A stretch of DNA of 64,000 nucleotides from Podocnemis expansa (GCA_007922195.1 ML682220.1:874870-938869); one strand, 5' to 3'; numbered from the stretch's first letter, positions 45,767-56,731 are shown. Program-made: numbers and translations. The notes: a model not told the origin generated them from the letters alone.

Positions 45767-47720
45767 ATAGACTCATAGACTCTAAGGTCAGAAGGGACCA
45801 ATATGATCATCTAGTCTGACCTGCACACTGCAAGCCACAAAACCTCACCCACCCACTCCTACAATGAACCTCAAACCCATAACTGAGCTATTAAAGTCCC
45901 CAAATCATGATTTAAAGACTTTAATACAGAGAATCAACCAGCAAGTGAGCCATGCCCAATGCTACAGAGGAAGGCAAAAAACCCCCAGCGCCCAAGCCAA
46001 TCTGCCCTGGGGGAAAATTCCTTCCCAACCCCAAATATGGTGATCAGCATGAGGGCAAGTCCACAACAGCCAGTCAAGAAGACTTCTCTGTAATAACTCA
46101 GAACCCACTCGATCTAATGCCCCTTCCCAGGTCACTATTATACCCATCACCAGTAGTATAAGACAGACAACGGCCAAGCTCCACTGTCCATCATATCATT
46201 CCCTCCATAAACTTATCAAGCTCGGTTTTGAAGGCACCTAAGGTTTTTGCCCCCACCACTTCCCTTGGTAGACTATTCCAGAACTTTACTCCTCTGATGG
46301 TTAGGAATCTGCATCTAATTTCAAGCCTAAATTTTCTGAAGGACAGTTTGTATCCATTTGTTCTTGTGTCCACATTGGTGCTGTATTCAAATAATTCCTC
46401 TCCCTCCCTAGTATTGATCCCTCTAATGTATTTATAAAGAACAATCATATCTCCTCTCAGCCTTCTTTTGCTCAGACTAAACAAACCAAGCTCTTTAAGT
46501 TGCCTCTCATAGGAAAGATTTTCCATTCCACCCTTGTAGCCCTTCTTTGCACCTGTTCCAGTTTGACTTCATCTTTCTTAAACATGGGTGACCAGAACTG
46601 TACACAATACTCCAAGTGAGGTCTCACCAGTGCCTTGTATAATGGTACTAACACCTCCCTATCTCTACTGGAAATACTGCTTCTGATGCACCCCAGGACT
46701 GCATTAGCTTTTTTCACTGCCACATCACATTGGCTACTCATTGTCATTCTGTGATCAACCAGTATGCCCAGGTCCTTTTCCTCCCCTGTCACTTCGAGCT
46801 GATGCATTCCCAACTTACAAGAAAAATTCCTATTATTTGTCCCTAAGTGCATGACCTTGCACTTCCCGTTGTTGAATTTCATCCTATTTCTAATATTCCA
46901 CTTTACAAGGTCATCCAAATCATTCAGTATGCTATCTCGATCCTCCTCTGTATTGGCAATACCTCCCAGCTTGGTGTCGTTTGCAAAACTTAATTAGCAC
47001 ATTCCCACTTTTTGTGCCAAGGTCAGTAACGAAAAGGTTGAATAAGATGGGTCCCAGGACCAATCCTTGGGGAACTCCACTACTAACCTCCTTCCAGCTA
47101 GACAGGTCACCTTTCACTATGACCCTCTGTAGTCTCCCCTGTAACCAGTTCTTTATCCACCTTTCTATCTTCATATTAATCCCCATCTTCCCCAATTTAA
47201 CTAATAATTCCCTATGTGGAACTGTATCCAATGACTTGCTAAAATCTAGGTAAATTAGGTCCACCACATTCCCTTTTTCCAAAAATACTGTTATCTTCTC
47301 AAAAAAGGAGATCAGGTTGGTCAGGTATGATCTACTTTTTGTAAAGCCGTGTTGTATTTTATAACAGGTACCATTTTTAATATCCTTAAATACTTTCTCC
47401 TTCAAAATTTTCTCTGAGACCTTGCATACTGCTGAGGTCAAACTAACAGGCCTGTAGTTACCTGGATCACTTTTACTCCCTTTCTTGAAAATAGGGACTA
47501 CATTAGCAATTCTCCAGTCATAAGGTACAACCCCTGTGTTCACCGATACTTTAAAAATCTTTGCTAAAGGGCTGGCAATTTCATGTGCAAGTTCCTTCAA
47601 TATTCTTAGATGAAGATCATCTGGACCCCCTGATTTAGCTCCATTAAGCAGTTGAAGCTTGGCTTCCACCTCAGATATGGCTATCTCCACTTCTGCTATA
47701 ACGTGAAAATGCATATACAA
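45767..47720 (-). mobile_element. CR1 LINE, 5'-truncated, with decayed reverse transcriptase
   Basis: Three minus-strand frames (46932-47720, 46472-46918, 46191-46526) cover most of a CR1 ORF2 reverse transcriptase. Visible motifs are PDDLHLRILKELAHEIASPL, VPYDWRIANVVPIFKKGS, YRPVSLTSAVCK, VDLIYLDFSKSLDTVPH and SSGVPQGLVLGPILFNLFVTDL. The frame shifts right at the active-site box, where the other frame reads FAND instead of the expected [FY]ADD, so the copy is inactive. The endonuclease is missing. The 3' end with the CATAGACTCATAGACT repeat lies near 45767. Frames are better preserved than in the copy at 1196-4530, so it is younger. Confidence 0.92.
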
Positions 47721-48293
47721 TCTTAGTGTTTATTACCCATCCCCTCAAGGTTCCACTTTCCACAAAGAATTGTATTTTTTAACTATTTGTTCAGAGCATG
47801 TTGTTCACAGTATGTCGACTTTTTCTTGTGCTCAAATGCAACAAATTCATCTGAAATTATGATAGTGTGAATATGTTCTTTGGATTTACTGTGTCTCACT
47901 CTCAAGTATTTTCTTACCATTGGACCAGTCTTTCAAGGGAATGGAAACCAAGGCTGCTTCCTTGCTAGTGTTAAACACAAAGAATGTCCCACAGAACACT
48001 TCATCCAGATGTTTGGAACATTCCACCCAGATGTCTGGAGTAACCTGAAAATGTATACTCTTGTACCAGCTGCACACTGCAATGCTGGTACTTCTGACTA
48101 GCTCTGAGCCCATTAATCTTTTAGAAAACTGAAAATTTGAATAGTGGCAACTTCCATATTGCTAGCACGTTATTCTTTTGAGTTTCAATCAAATTTACAT
48201 GATTTAAATCACCAACGTTATCATCCTTCTGGAAGCCCTGTGGAACACCCTCACCCTCATGGTCACTGGCTTGAGCTATGGCTGCACTAGAAA

Positions 48294-48604
48294 TAGGGCT
48301 ACCAAGTACCAAAGCCTGGAAGGGAAGACCGGGAAGTGTGAAAAGGAGGACATTGGAGGACACAGGGAGAAAATGTAGTATTAATGTAATAGTCTTCTGT
48401 TTCTAGGGGGCCCTGGAATGCTTTCCCCTAAAAAATAAGGTATTCCGTGGCATTCCAGCACACTTTAAGCCCTATAAGTAAAAAGCCAGGCAAAAATCAT
48501 GCATTTTAAAATGCCTGCCAGATGGAGCACATGAAGGTAAAAAGGAGAATGTGAAGGGAAAAAGGAGGATATGTCGTCCTTTTGCCTGATATCTGGTAAC
48601 CCTA
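48294..48604 (+). mobile_element. hAT-type MITE (TAGGGYTACC ends), copy 1
   Basis: Terminal inverted repeats TAGGGCTACCAAGTACC and GATATCTGGTAACCCTA. Flanking 8-mers ACTAGAAA (48286-48293) and ACTACAAA (48605-48612) agree at 7 of 8. The interior contains GGGGCCCTGGAATGC and AAAAGCCAGGCAAAAATCAT. It lies about 1.2 kb upstream of the RPL14 NRF1-motif cluster. Confidence 0.85.
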
Positions 48605-48945
48605 ACTACAAAGAACAGTGGGTTGCTTGCCAGTAACCATCCTTCGAGACGGGCTGCTCAGATTCATTATTAGGTGTCTGCGTGGCATGTAAACACCTAA
48701 TACTGAATGTATCCGAGCAGCGCTTGAAGAAGAACTTTATTTTACAATGGGAAGATTCAGTATTTCTCTGCAGCTCTCCTTGAGCTTCCTTCTGGATGTA
48801 TTTTCACAGATACACCTTGGTCCACTGAAACCTTCCTGGAAGTAAAGAAATGAGCACAAACATCACCATCACCAATGCACTATGGCCCTCCCTGTTCTCA
48901 TCATGTACAGGCCTGAGTGAGCACACAGATTTATTGGATTAGAAA

Positions 48946-49032
48946 GTTCCAAAGGGGCAGCTGTGTAAGTCTAATTCAGTAAAACAAACAAGGAGATGTT
49001 AGCCTTTTAAGTGCCACAGGGCTCCTTGTTTG
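48946..49032 (-). repeat. Short interspersed repeat, partial copy
   Basis: Carries TTCCAAAGGGGCAGCTGTG and TTTTAAGTGCCACAGGGCTC, from the family described at 5343-5462. Confidence 0.5.
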
Positions 49033-49269
49033 GATTAAAGCAGTGGTGATTTTGGGCAACTTGTTTCTCTTCTACAACATGCTGGAATTTTTCCCCTTTT
49101 GAGCCCCAGACAAGCTTTTCCGGGCTGTGCAGACTACATGCTCAGTAGCCGGGAGAGGAAAGCACAGACACTTGTGTAAAGGAGGCTGAACAGGGCCGGC
49201 TAGACTCTCGCACTGAAAAGGAAATCAAGAATCAAGTGCAAGAAAACAGTATTTAAAACTCGCTGCATC

Positions 49270-50240
49270 TACCACGTGCAGGAAATGCACGGGCTGGCCA
49301 GCATCACTCCAAGTCAAGCACGAGGCGTCCGCGCAGCCGCAGCAGCGCGCGGTGCCCGGAACCGCTCCCGTCTTTCCCAGCACAGCAGCCTGGCGCGCCT
49401 CCACGCAGGAGCGCGCCGCGCGCGCCCCTCAGAACGCAGCCTGCAGGCCACGTGCACGAGCGCTCTAAAGGAAGGCGCGCACCCGCCAACGTGTCAGCCA
49501 TTGACGGCCTCGCCCCCGCGCCATTTCAACAGGAGCACCTCAAACAAGCTTGATACGCATGCGCATCACTGAGGTCACACACTCCTTCCGCGCCGGGCAC
49601 CCTTGTCACGCACGCGTAAGAAGGCTGCTGTCAACATTCGGCCCCACCTAGCGCGGCGGTTTTCTGCGCATGCCAACTCCCTTTGACAGCCTCGCGGGCG
49701 CTTGGTGCGCATGCGCTCTTGGAAGGCGACGCGTCTCCGGGCTCTGCTAGCCGCCTTACGCGGCTGCGCGAGCGACTCGCAGGCGGCGCATGCGCAGTAG
49801 GGATCGGAAGCCGTGTCCGCGCGCGCCGGAAGTTGTTCTCTCCTTTTTGCTTGCGAGCGGCCATCATGGTGAGTGCGTGCGGCCGTGGTCTCCGCCATCG
49901 GCCTTGTCTGCCGCCGTCGCCTGTGGCCGGGGCACCCTCCGTCAGCCCGGCGGCGTGGGGGCGGGGCCGGGCAGGGTGCTGAGGCGGTGACCAGCCGCCG
50001 CCGCTGCCCCGGGCCGCTCTTTGCGGGGGTGGTCGGTGACGGTGGCGGTTGGCGGGTTTTGCAAAGGCCCCGAGCACCGCTGGGTCCCCAGGCCTAGCGC
50101 TGGGAGCGAGCGGCCCCCGCGCTACCCCCAACCGGCCCGCCCGGTCATGAGCGCCGGGGACGTGCTTCATCCTCACCGGTGCTGGGTGGTGCCGGCCGCC
50201 GAGCTTGGCCCAGATCAACCCGCTCCTCCATGACGGGCCC
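49270..50240 (+). promoter_or_regulatory. RPL14: RPL14 CpG island promoter with NRF1-, ETS- and YY1-like motifs
   Basis: This CpG-dense island starts before exon 1 and runs into intron 1. Upstream are four NRF1-like palindromes: CGCATGCGC at 49556-49564, TGCGCATGCC at 49665-49674, TGCGCATGCGCT at 49706-49717 and GCGCATGCGC at 49786-49795. ETS-type CGGAAG cores occur at about 49805 and 49828. Read on the minus strand, the ATG region gives an ATGATGGCCGC match to YY1. No TATA box is seen, which suits a housekeeping promoter. Long open frames on both strands here come from the base composition. Confidence 0.8.
49836..49868 (+). CDS. RPL14: RPL14 exon 1: TOP 5' UTR and start codon
   Basis: A pyrimidine tract TTCTCTCCTTTTT at 49836-49848 looks like the terminal oligopyrimidine start of ribosomal-protein mRNAs. 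About 20-30 nt later comes GCCATCATG, with ATG at 49866-49868 followed at once by donor GTGAGT. Only the Met codon is coding, a layout common in ribosomal protein genes. The exact cap site within the tract is inferred. Confidence 0.85.
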
Positions 50241-53200
50241 GTCCCTGCCCCACATCCCTAGGGCTGGTGTGTGGTCCCTGCCCAGCTGGGGTGAGGCGTG
50301 TGGGGTGTGCCTGGTACCACGGACTCCCGACCACCAGCGCTGGACTAATCTGTACAGCGGGGGTACTCAGAGCTATTGGCACGTAATGTAAACGCTGTAC
50401 ATCAGGGTAGAGTTAACCAAATGTCAGGCAAAAGGACAATACGTTCACCTTTTTATCTTCAAGTCTTCTGTCCGGCAGGCATTTTAAAAATACATGATTT
50501 TGTCTGGCTTTTTACCTAAAGAAGTTAAAGTATGCTGGAATGCCCCAGAACACCCTGTTTTTAGGGGGAAGCCTTCCAGGGCCCCATAAAAACAGAAGAA
50601 TGTTACATTAATACTACATTCTCTGCATTTGTCCTCCTCTCCGTGCTTTGGTATCTGGTAACCCTAATTAGGGGTCTCAAACTGAAATCACCATGAGGGT
50701 TGCGTGAGGAGTAGTACGTTAGCCTGAGGGTCGCACCACTGAAACCTTTTCACACAATGATATTGCAGACATCAGCAACTATAGTGTCATTGTGGACAGC
50801 AGCAAATAGCTTTAGGGGCTGTGCCTTTGAGACCCCTGCCATGCATGATGGGAACTCCTCCAAGGCAAGAGGTGCAGCAGCACCTGCTGCCTCCCTATTC
50901 TCAAGTGCCTAAATGCAAGTGCAATTGGAGGCTACTTAGCTTTGTTCTGTGGTTCCTCTTCTTCTATAAGCCCCTCCTCATTTTTATAAAGAGGGATTTT
51001 CAGCTGGTATGTACAGTACCAACCCAGTAGTAGAAAGAATAGCTGCAGATTCTGAAATTTAAACTGAAACTGGTCTGAAAGCATTAGGTTTCCTGTCCCA
51101 GGCTGTGGGGCAAAACAGCTGCTGTTTAAAGGTTTTGTAGATAGCAATTCCTGCTTCTGGTTGTGCTGCTCGTATTCAGACTTTTAAATCATTTCTTCCA
51201 GGTGTTCAAACGTTTTGTGGAGATTGGCCGAGTTGCCTATATTTCCTTTGGGCCACATGCTGGGAAATTGGTGGCAATTGTCGATGTTATTGATCAGAAC
51301 AGGGTAAGGCAAAGACTTCTAAGGCAAATATTTTACCTTCCCCAATACTTTCATTCTCTGTTTTAAAGATATTTTTTCATACAGTACTGATTAAAACACT
51401 TCAGTTTTCCATACATCAGTTTTCTGAAGGGGCTGACAGTGTTAAGGAAAATGGAATAGAAATATTCATGTGAACTGCAGGCTTTTAAAATTAATCTTTT
51501 AAGGCTCCAAAAAATTAATTTTTCAAATTGTTGCGTTTCCCCCCTCAGGGTCAGTAATAAGGAAAAGAGAGAAGGTCCTCCCATAGATCAGTAACTGTTT
51601 AAAAGACTGAAAACAAAGGGTAGGAATAAATGTACAGTTTTCAGAGTGGAGAGTGGGAAAAAGCAGTGTTCCCTAGAGACAGTAGGACCCGTGTTTTTCA
51701 ACAGATTCATAAATGATCCTGGTGAAAGGGGTGAACAGTGCGGTGGTAAAATTTGCAGGTGATACAAAATTACCTAGGATTGTTAAATCTAAAGTGGATT
51801 TTCAGGAATTAATTACAAAGGAATCTTACAGACCTGGACGAGTGACCAACAAAATGGCAGATGAAATTCAATCTTGCTAAATGCAAAGTAAGGTACATTG
51901 GAAAACAATTCTAATTAATACACATAAAATGACAGGGTCTAAATTAGCTCAAGAAAGATCATGGAGACATGTCTAGTTCTCTCTGAACATTCGCATGATA
52001 TGGCACAGCGGCCAAAACTCTAGGAACCATTAGAGGATAGATAATATAGTAAATATGTCACTATATACATTTCTGGTACCCCTGCATTTTGAATACTACA
52101 GTTCTGGTCACCCCGTTTCAGAAAAGGTGAAACCAGAATTAGAAATTGTAAAAGAAAGGTAATAAATGATTAAAGATGTAGGGTGCTTCCGCATAAGGGG
52201 AGATTAAAAAGACAGAGACTGTTTAGCTACCTGTTACAAATAATAAGGGATATGATGGAGATCTGTAAAATCCTGAATGGTGTGGAGAAAGAGAATAGGA
52301 AAAGTGACTGCTCAAAGCCATGGAAATCTTATGCACTGTGTGTGTTCTCGTGGAAATCACTGCAACCTTGTCTGCAGCAGAAAGAGTTTAACAATAAAGG
52401 TATACCAGCAAACCCTCCTGTAGATGCAGCTTATCCTTGCAATATATATCTATATCTATATTGCCACAAAAGTTTATACTGATCAAAGTAAGGTATACTA
52501 GATACACTCTATGAAATTAATAGGCAGCAGGTTTAAAACAAAATAAAGTACTTCAAGTAGTTCTGTCAATCTGGGAACTCGTTGGGGATGTTGTGGAAGT
52601 CAAATACACAGCTGGGTTCAAAAAAAAAGAATTAGATAATTTCACTGTGGATGGGTCCATTCAGTGGCGTTGCTGGGGAGGGGGGGCCTCAGCCCCCCGA
52701 AATTCGGGGCCAGCCTCTGAGCAATGCACCCCAAAGCTGTGCAGAGGCACACCATCGCGCTGCTGTGCAGGGAACATGCCGGCAGCCATGGCCTCTACCG
52801 GGCCAGAACACAGAGTCTTCTGGCTGGGAGGGAGCTGCTCCAGGCTGGGCTGGGAGTTTTTTAAACTCCCGCAACTCCGCTTTCCCTCCGGCGGCCAGGT
52901 AAGCAAGCAGGAGGGCAGGGAGTCTGGAGACAGGAACGCTGCCCAGTGGGGAAAGGGCGTGGGGGAGGGGGTCGGCCCAGGGCAGCAGGGGCCAGCAGCG
53001 GGACCAGGGGGTTAGGGGAGGGCTTGGCGGGCCACCACCGGTGGGGGGGAATGGATCAGGCCCCCCGTAAGATTTCTGTGTAGCGGTGCCCCGGGTCCAT
53101 TTATGGCTATTATTCAAGATGGTCAGGGATGCAACCCCATGCTCTTTGTGTCTATAGCCTCTGACTTTCGGAAGCTGGGAGTGGATGGCACGATGGTGAA

Positions 53201-55782
53201 CGTGAAGTAGCGGTCATTGGTCACTGTCCAGAGACAGCACTCTGTGCTAGATGGCCTATTGGTCTGACCTGTTAGGTCATCTTACTGGGGAAGTTTGGGT
53301 AGTGTATTCCACTCTTATGTTCTTTTTCTTCATGTTGATGAGTCACAACTTATTTGGAGATAACTTTTGTAGCCTGTCATGGTGTGCTGGAGAAATGTTA
53401 GTGAATTTACTCAATTACTCTCGTTCCAGGCTCTAGTTGACGGCCCCTGCAGTGGTGTGAGAAGGCAGGCTATGCCCTTCAAGTGCATGCAGCTAACTGA
53501 TTTTGTTCTTAAATTCCCACATAGGTGAGTTATCTTTCCCTTTGGGCGTATAAAATGTCAACCTTAATATGAAGCTAATTTACATGGTCTGTTATGCGGT
53601 TTGATGGATTTTTTTTTTCTGAATTTTAGAAAAGAGCACATTTGATATGTCTTTTCTTATTCAAGGGTCTAAATTTCAGAACTAACCAACTCTCATAATA
53701 CAGTATACTAAGTGAATTAGTAATCTGTGTGCATTTATGGCCTCGCAGATCAGTTGATTGTGGTTAAATGTATTGGATTAATGACAGTAAATATTGACAG
53801 GTGTGATTGGACTGAAGCAGCTACTGGACCATATTACTGTGATTCACTTACAACTTTCTTGTCATAAGTGATATGCAACTCCCTACATTGTCTCCTAAGC
53901 AATAGGGCTGCAACCATATTCAAAGTGATGTATTTAAGATGTTTCTTTATCTGACTTGCTATATGCCTGATTTGTAGGACGGATTGAATTTCAAGTCTTT
54001 TCTCTCCAGCTTTTGTGATAAGTTAAATCACTAAATGACAATCTCTGCTGGGTACTGCTGTGGGACCTACTAAAGCTTCCATAAATTGAACTCGTAATTC
54101 TGTCTTTCTAATCATTTGAGATTAATGCCAAGAGTATAATATCCCACTGCATCTTTTCAGAATGCCCATCTCTTCAGTCTTAACTGCCAACAAAAGAAAA
54201 GTTTTTTAGGATAAAGTGGAAGTTACATTATTACACTTTGTCAGGATTTTGATTACATTCAATGTGTGTAACATGTTTGACATGGACTAAATATATATGC
54301 CTTCAGTGTAGCCTGTCTGCTTGACAAGCGACTTCACTTTTTTAAAATTGAAAGCTGGAGCAGTGCCGAAGGAGTAGATTTGTTTGCTATAATGGAAATA
54401 ATGCTGATATGTGTATGAAATTGTTTAAATGCAGTGCTCGTCAGAAGCATGTGCGACTTGCCTGGGAGAAAGAAAATATTAATGAAAAATGGGCAGCTAC
54501 AAGGTGGGCAAAGAAGATTGAAGCTAGAGAAAAGGTATGTTTGATCTATGGTGTGATCAGTTAGCATTACATTTAGTATGTTACTCAAGGTGTCAGATAT
54601 AATCTAGTAGAAAAGTTTCTGTTGTGGTTAATGTTGCTGAGTCAGGCTAATGGCAGAGGAAACATGGGCTGTCCAGTTGTAATGTAAATAGTCCTATTCA
54701 AAACCAGTGGCTTTATCACTATATTTAATCATGCTTTTCTGCTTTGCCATCTCTACAGAGTGTTTTTATCTATGCTCTGCATTAGACACTTCCAGCTGCG
54801 GAGATAAATAGCATGTACTACTAAGCACTGTTTTGTAAATTCATTTTAGTGGTTGTTCTGAGTTCTCTGATTGAAAAGTACAAAAGACCTGTATTTTGTA
54901 AAGTTGCATTTAACTATTCAAGGAATTAAACACTGAAGGTTTCAGTTAAATTTTACTGAAGATCAAATTTCTTCAACAGAAAGCTAAGATGACAGACTTC
55001 GATCGCTACAAGGTCATGAAGGCAAAGAAAATGGTAAGTGGTTAAATTTATAACTTTCTGTGGGTAGTTGATTTACAGTGTTTTTAAAGCAAATCTAGCC
55101 CTTTATTCTGAATCAGATTCAAATACACAATTCCTTACATTGATTTTTCTGTTCTTTTTAACTCAGACTTGCAGAAAGCTAGAAAAACAATATAAACTTT
55201 CCCCATGAGATTGCTGATGCTTGTGGGTCATAACTCTTTTTCTGTTTAAACACAAATTTCAAGTTCAGTCTACATTTCCTTTAACTCGGTGCTATTTTTC
55301 AGGGCTATTTGTCAGACAACCTACAGTTTGTAACTGAAGTTGTCTCTAAAGTTCATTGATCCTTTGTAGGGGGGATTGCTATAGACATATGAGGCGCTAT
55401 TTGCTCTCTTCTCACAGCCACATTTTGCTTTAATAGCAATTCTGCTGACCTGGGAAACAATAAACTGATCAGGAATCTCACCCAGTCTTGCAAAATGGCA
55501 CTGTGACTCTTTGAAATATGCCATACCTCTATATATAGTGCAAGTAATAGCTTCCTGTGATTTTAGTAAAATTATATTTGCCTAGGAAAGGTTGATTATG
55601 CCAAAAAGGAGAGAATTTTGAAGACCCAGAAAGTCACAAGTAGCACAGATGTATAAAGATTGTGTTCATTTGCTATTCTTATTAGACTTAACAGTACAAA
55701 ATTATTCTTTAATTTACAGAGGAATAGGATCATCAAGCATGAAGTAAAGAAGCTCCTGAAGCAATCCACCAAAAAAGCATAA
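49866..55782 (+). CDS. RPL14: RPL14, large ribosomal subunit protein eL14 (6 coding exons)
   Basis: Spliced CDS: 49866-49868, 51202-51303, 53430-53524, 54435-54534, 54980-55033, 55720-55782. All junctions are AG/GT and in phase, giving 138 aa. The product is eL14, a structural component of the 60S subunit. Residues 1-35 start [19 protein letters not shown], and the following [21 protein letters not shown] is the KOW-like RNA-binding region. The helical part contains [14 protein letters not shown] and [20 protein letters not shown]. The protein ends KQSTKKA and lacks the long Ala/Lys/Pro tail of mammalian RPL14 (about 215 aa), so its length fits the short non-mammalian form. The intron-bearing structure and promoter show it is the parent gene rather than a processed copy. 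Confidence 0.98.
50408..50666 (-). mobile_element. hAT-type MITE (TAGGGYTACC ends), copy 2, inverted
   Basis: Reverse complement of 48294-48604, as shown by GTCAGGCAAAAGGACAATA, GATTTTGTCTGGCTTTTTAC and CCTTCCAGGGCCCCATAAAA. Ends TAGAGTTAACC and ATCTGGTAACCCTA. It lies in RPL14 intron 1, about 540 bp after exon 1. The right end abuts the next hAT element. Confidence 0.85.
50669..50838 (+). mobile_element. Non-autonomous hAT element (GTCTCAAAC family), copy 2
   Basis: Left end TAGGGGTCTCAAACTG and right end CTTTGAGACCCCTG. The interior CACTGAAACCTTTTCACACA matches the family seen at 57544-57753. No clean target duplication, perhaps because it sits against the MITE end at 50666. Confidence 0.75.
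51202..51303 (+). CDS. RPL14: RPL14 exon 2
   Basis: The acceptor is TTTCTTCCAG ending at 51201 and the donor is GTAAGG at 51304. It encodes residues 2-35, starting [17 protein letters not shown] and ending VIDQNR. Phase 0 on both sides. Confidence 0.97.
51665..53323 (+). mobile_element. CR1 LINE 3' part in RPL14 intron 2, split by a nested element
   Basis: Starts in the reverse transcriptase region (TTCATAAATGATCCTGGTGA, then AAATTTGCAGGTGATACAAA). It continues through AAATGGCAGATGAAATTCAA and AATAGGCAGCAGGTTTAAAA to the 3' end GGCCTATTGGTCTGACC. Frames are broken. Transcribed sense with the host gene. Interrupted at 52662-53093. Confidence 0.85.
52662..53093. mobile_element. hAT-like element nested in the CR1
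   Basis: Exact 8-bp target duplication GGTCCATT at 52654-52661 and 53094-53101. The CR1 reads continuously once the insertion is ignored. The left end CAGTGGCGTTGCTGGG is a hAT-type terminus; the right end GTAGCGGTGCCCCG is only partly complementary. The 432-bp interior is GC-rich and non-coding. Confidence 0.8.
53430..53524 (+). CDS. RPL14: RPL14 exon 3
   Basis: The acceptor is CTCTCGTTCCAG ending at 53429 and the donor is GTGAGT at 53525. It encodes residues 36-66 and two bases of Ser67, with [13 protein letters not shown] and the [10 protein letters not shown] segment. Confidence 0.97.
53525..54434 (+). other. RPL14 intron 3
   Basis: No repeat family or box C/D or H/ACA snoRNA recognised. 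Confidence 0.5.
54435..54534 (+). CDS. RPL14: RPL14 exon 4
   Basis: The acceptor is TTAAATGCAG ending at 54434 and the donor is GTATGT at 54535. It completes Ser67 and encodes [18 protein letters not shown] followed by [15 protein letters not shown], the basic helical part. Confidence 0.97.
54980..55033 (+). CDS. RPL14: RPL14 exon 5 (54 bp)
   Basis: The acceptor is TTCTTCAACAG ending at 54979 and the donor is GTAAGT at 55034. It encodes [18 protein letters not shown], which is 18 residues in phase 0. Confidence 0.97.
55720..55782 (+). CDS. RPL14: RPL14 exon 6, terminal
   Basis: The acceptor is TTTAATTTACAG ending at 55719. It encodes 20 residues, [20 protein letters not shown], then TAA at 55780-55782. 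Mammalian copies continue here into a long Ala-rich tail, which is absent. Confidence 0.96.
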   Translation, partial: RNRIIKHEVKKLLKQSTKKA

Positions 55783-55796
55783 ACTGTCAGTAATCA

Positions 55797-55802
55797 AATA
55801 AA
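55797..55802 (+). terminator. RPL14: RPL14 polyadenylation signal
   Basis: AATAAA sits 15 nt after the stop codon, so the 3' UTR is only about 35-45 nt. Very short 3' UTRs are typical of ribosomal protein mRNAs. Confidence 0.85.
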
Positions 55803-55829
55803 ATTACAGTTTAATATATTCTTAGTGTT

Positions 55830-56731
55830 GGTTTCCACTGTGTTGTACTATTTGTAAATATTAAGGTCATGTACAGAGATCACTTAGGGTCTGACCCAGC
55901 AATTAATAGCAACCTGATAAATTTATGTCACTTGGAGGAGATGGTTCTCAATATATCACAAGAGCAGGCCTTAATTCAGTAATGAAAAATGACTTACTGC
56001 TCACTTTTCAAGTGCTTCTGAACTGCAGTACCTGTAAAGTTGTATAGCCAAGTAAATAGCAGTTAAAATTCTCAGATATATTTGACAGCAAATTGCTATG
56101 GAAGTAATGTTGAATTAATGAAGCTACTTTGAAAAAATCATACTTGAAACACAAGATTGTTGGAGTAGAGAACTGTTACCTGGCAAATCCAAGGTTATAG
56201 TTTAAAAGTGTGAATAATTCGTTCTAAATGAAGCAAGAGCCAAATCTTTTCCTGCTAATGCCTGTTTGTTGCATTCCTTTTTAAGGGTCGGATAAATAAG
56301 TAAGAAGTATGCACGGTCGAATTCTATTCTAAACTATATCATACTTCCAAATTTACTTCCCTCACTCTCCTTCTAAAAGGTGTAACTCTGGCCTGGAATA
56401 CTTAAGAATTCTAGGAATGTCTAGTGACAAGATAAATACTTGCCCTTTGTGGGCAGAATATTATGCTGAATAACATCATATTATTAGCTAAACACTTCCA
56501 GAAACTATTTTAAAGGACACTAACTTAAAATCTGATAACTTGTTACAGAAAATACATTTAACTTTAATTGTCCCACAGGTCTTAGAATATCATCTTCTTG
56601 ATCTTACATTTTCTCTCCTATTGATGCAGAAGAACCATGTATAGACAATTGAAAGAAAAGACTCTGCAAGGGGAAAATGAAATTGCCTATATATTGAAGA
56701 ATTGACTTCTCCCTATCATGTTTTAGTTAAA

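Larger units (their letters stand above)
47721..49270. other. Intergenic between the CR1 and the RPL14 promoter
   Basis: Contains a hAT-type MITE (48294-48604) and a short interspersed repeat (48946-49032). Nothing else recognised. Confidence 0.5.
51304..53429 (+). other. RPL14 intron 2
   Basis: About 80% of this intron is a CR1 copy (51665-53323) with a nested hAT-like insertion. No snoRNA was recognised here or in the other RPL14 introns. Confidence 0.6.

Noticed and set aside
49631..50218. 195-codon minus-strand frame over the RPL14 promoter
   Set aside because: Arg/Ala/Pro-rich composition frame of a CpG island, overlapping regulatory motifs and RPL14 exon 1.
53525..55719. Intronic snoRNA in RPL14
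   Set aside because: Ribosomal protein introns often host snoRNAs, so I looked for paired C/D boxes (RTGATGA with CTGA) and H/ACA features. Only isolated partial boxes at wrong spacing were seen.
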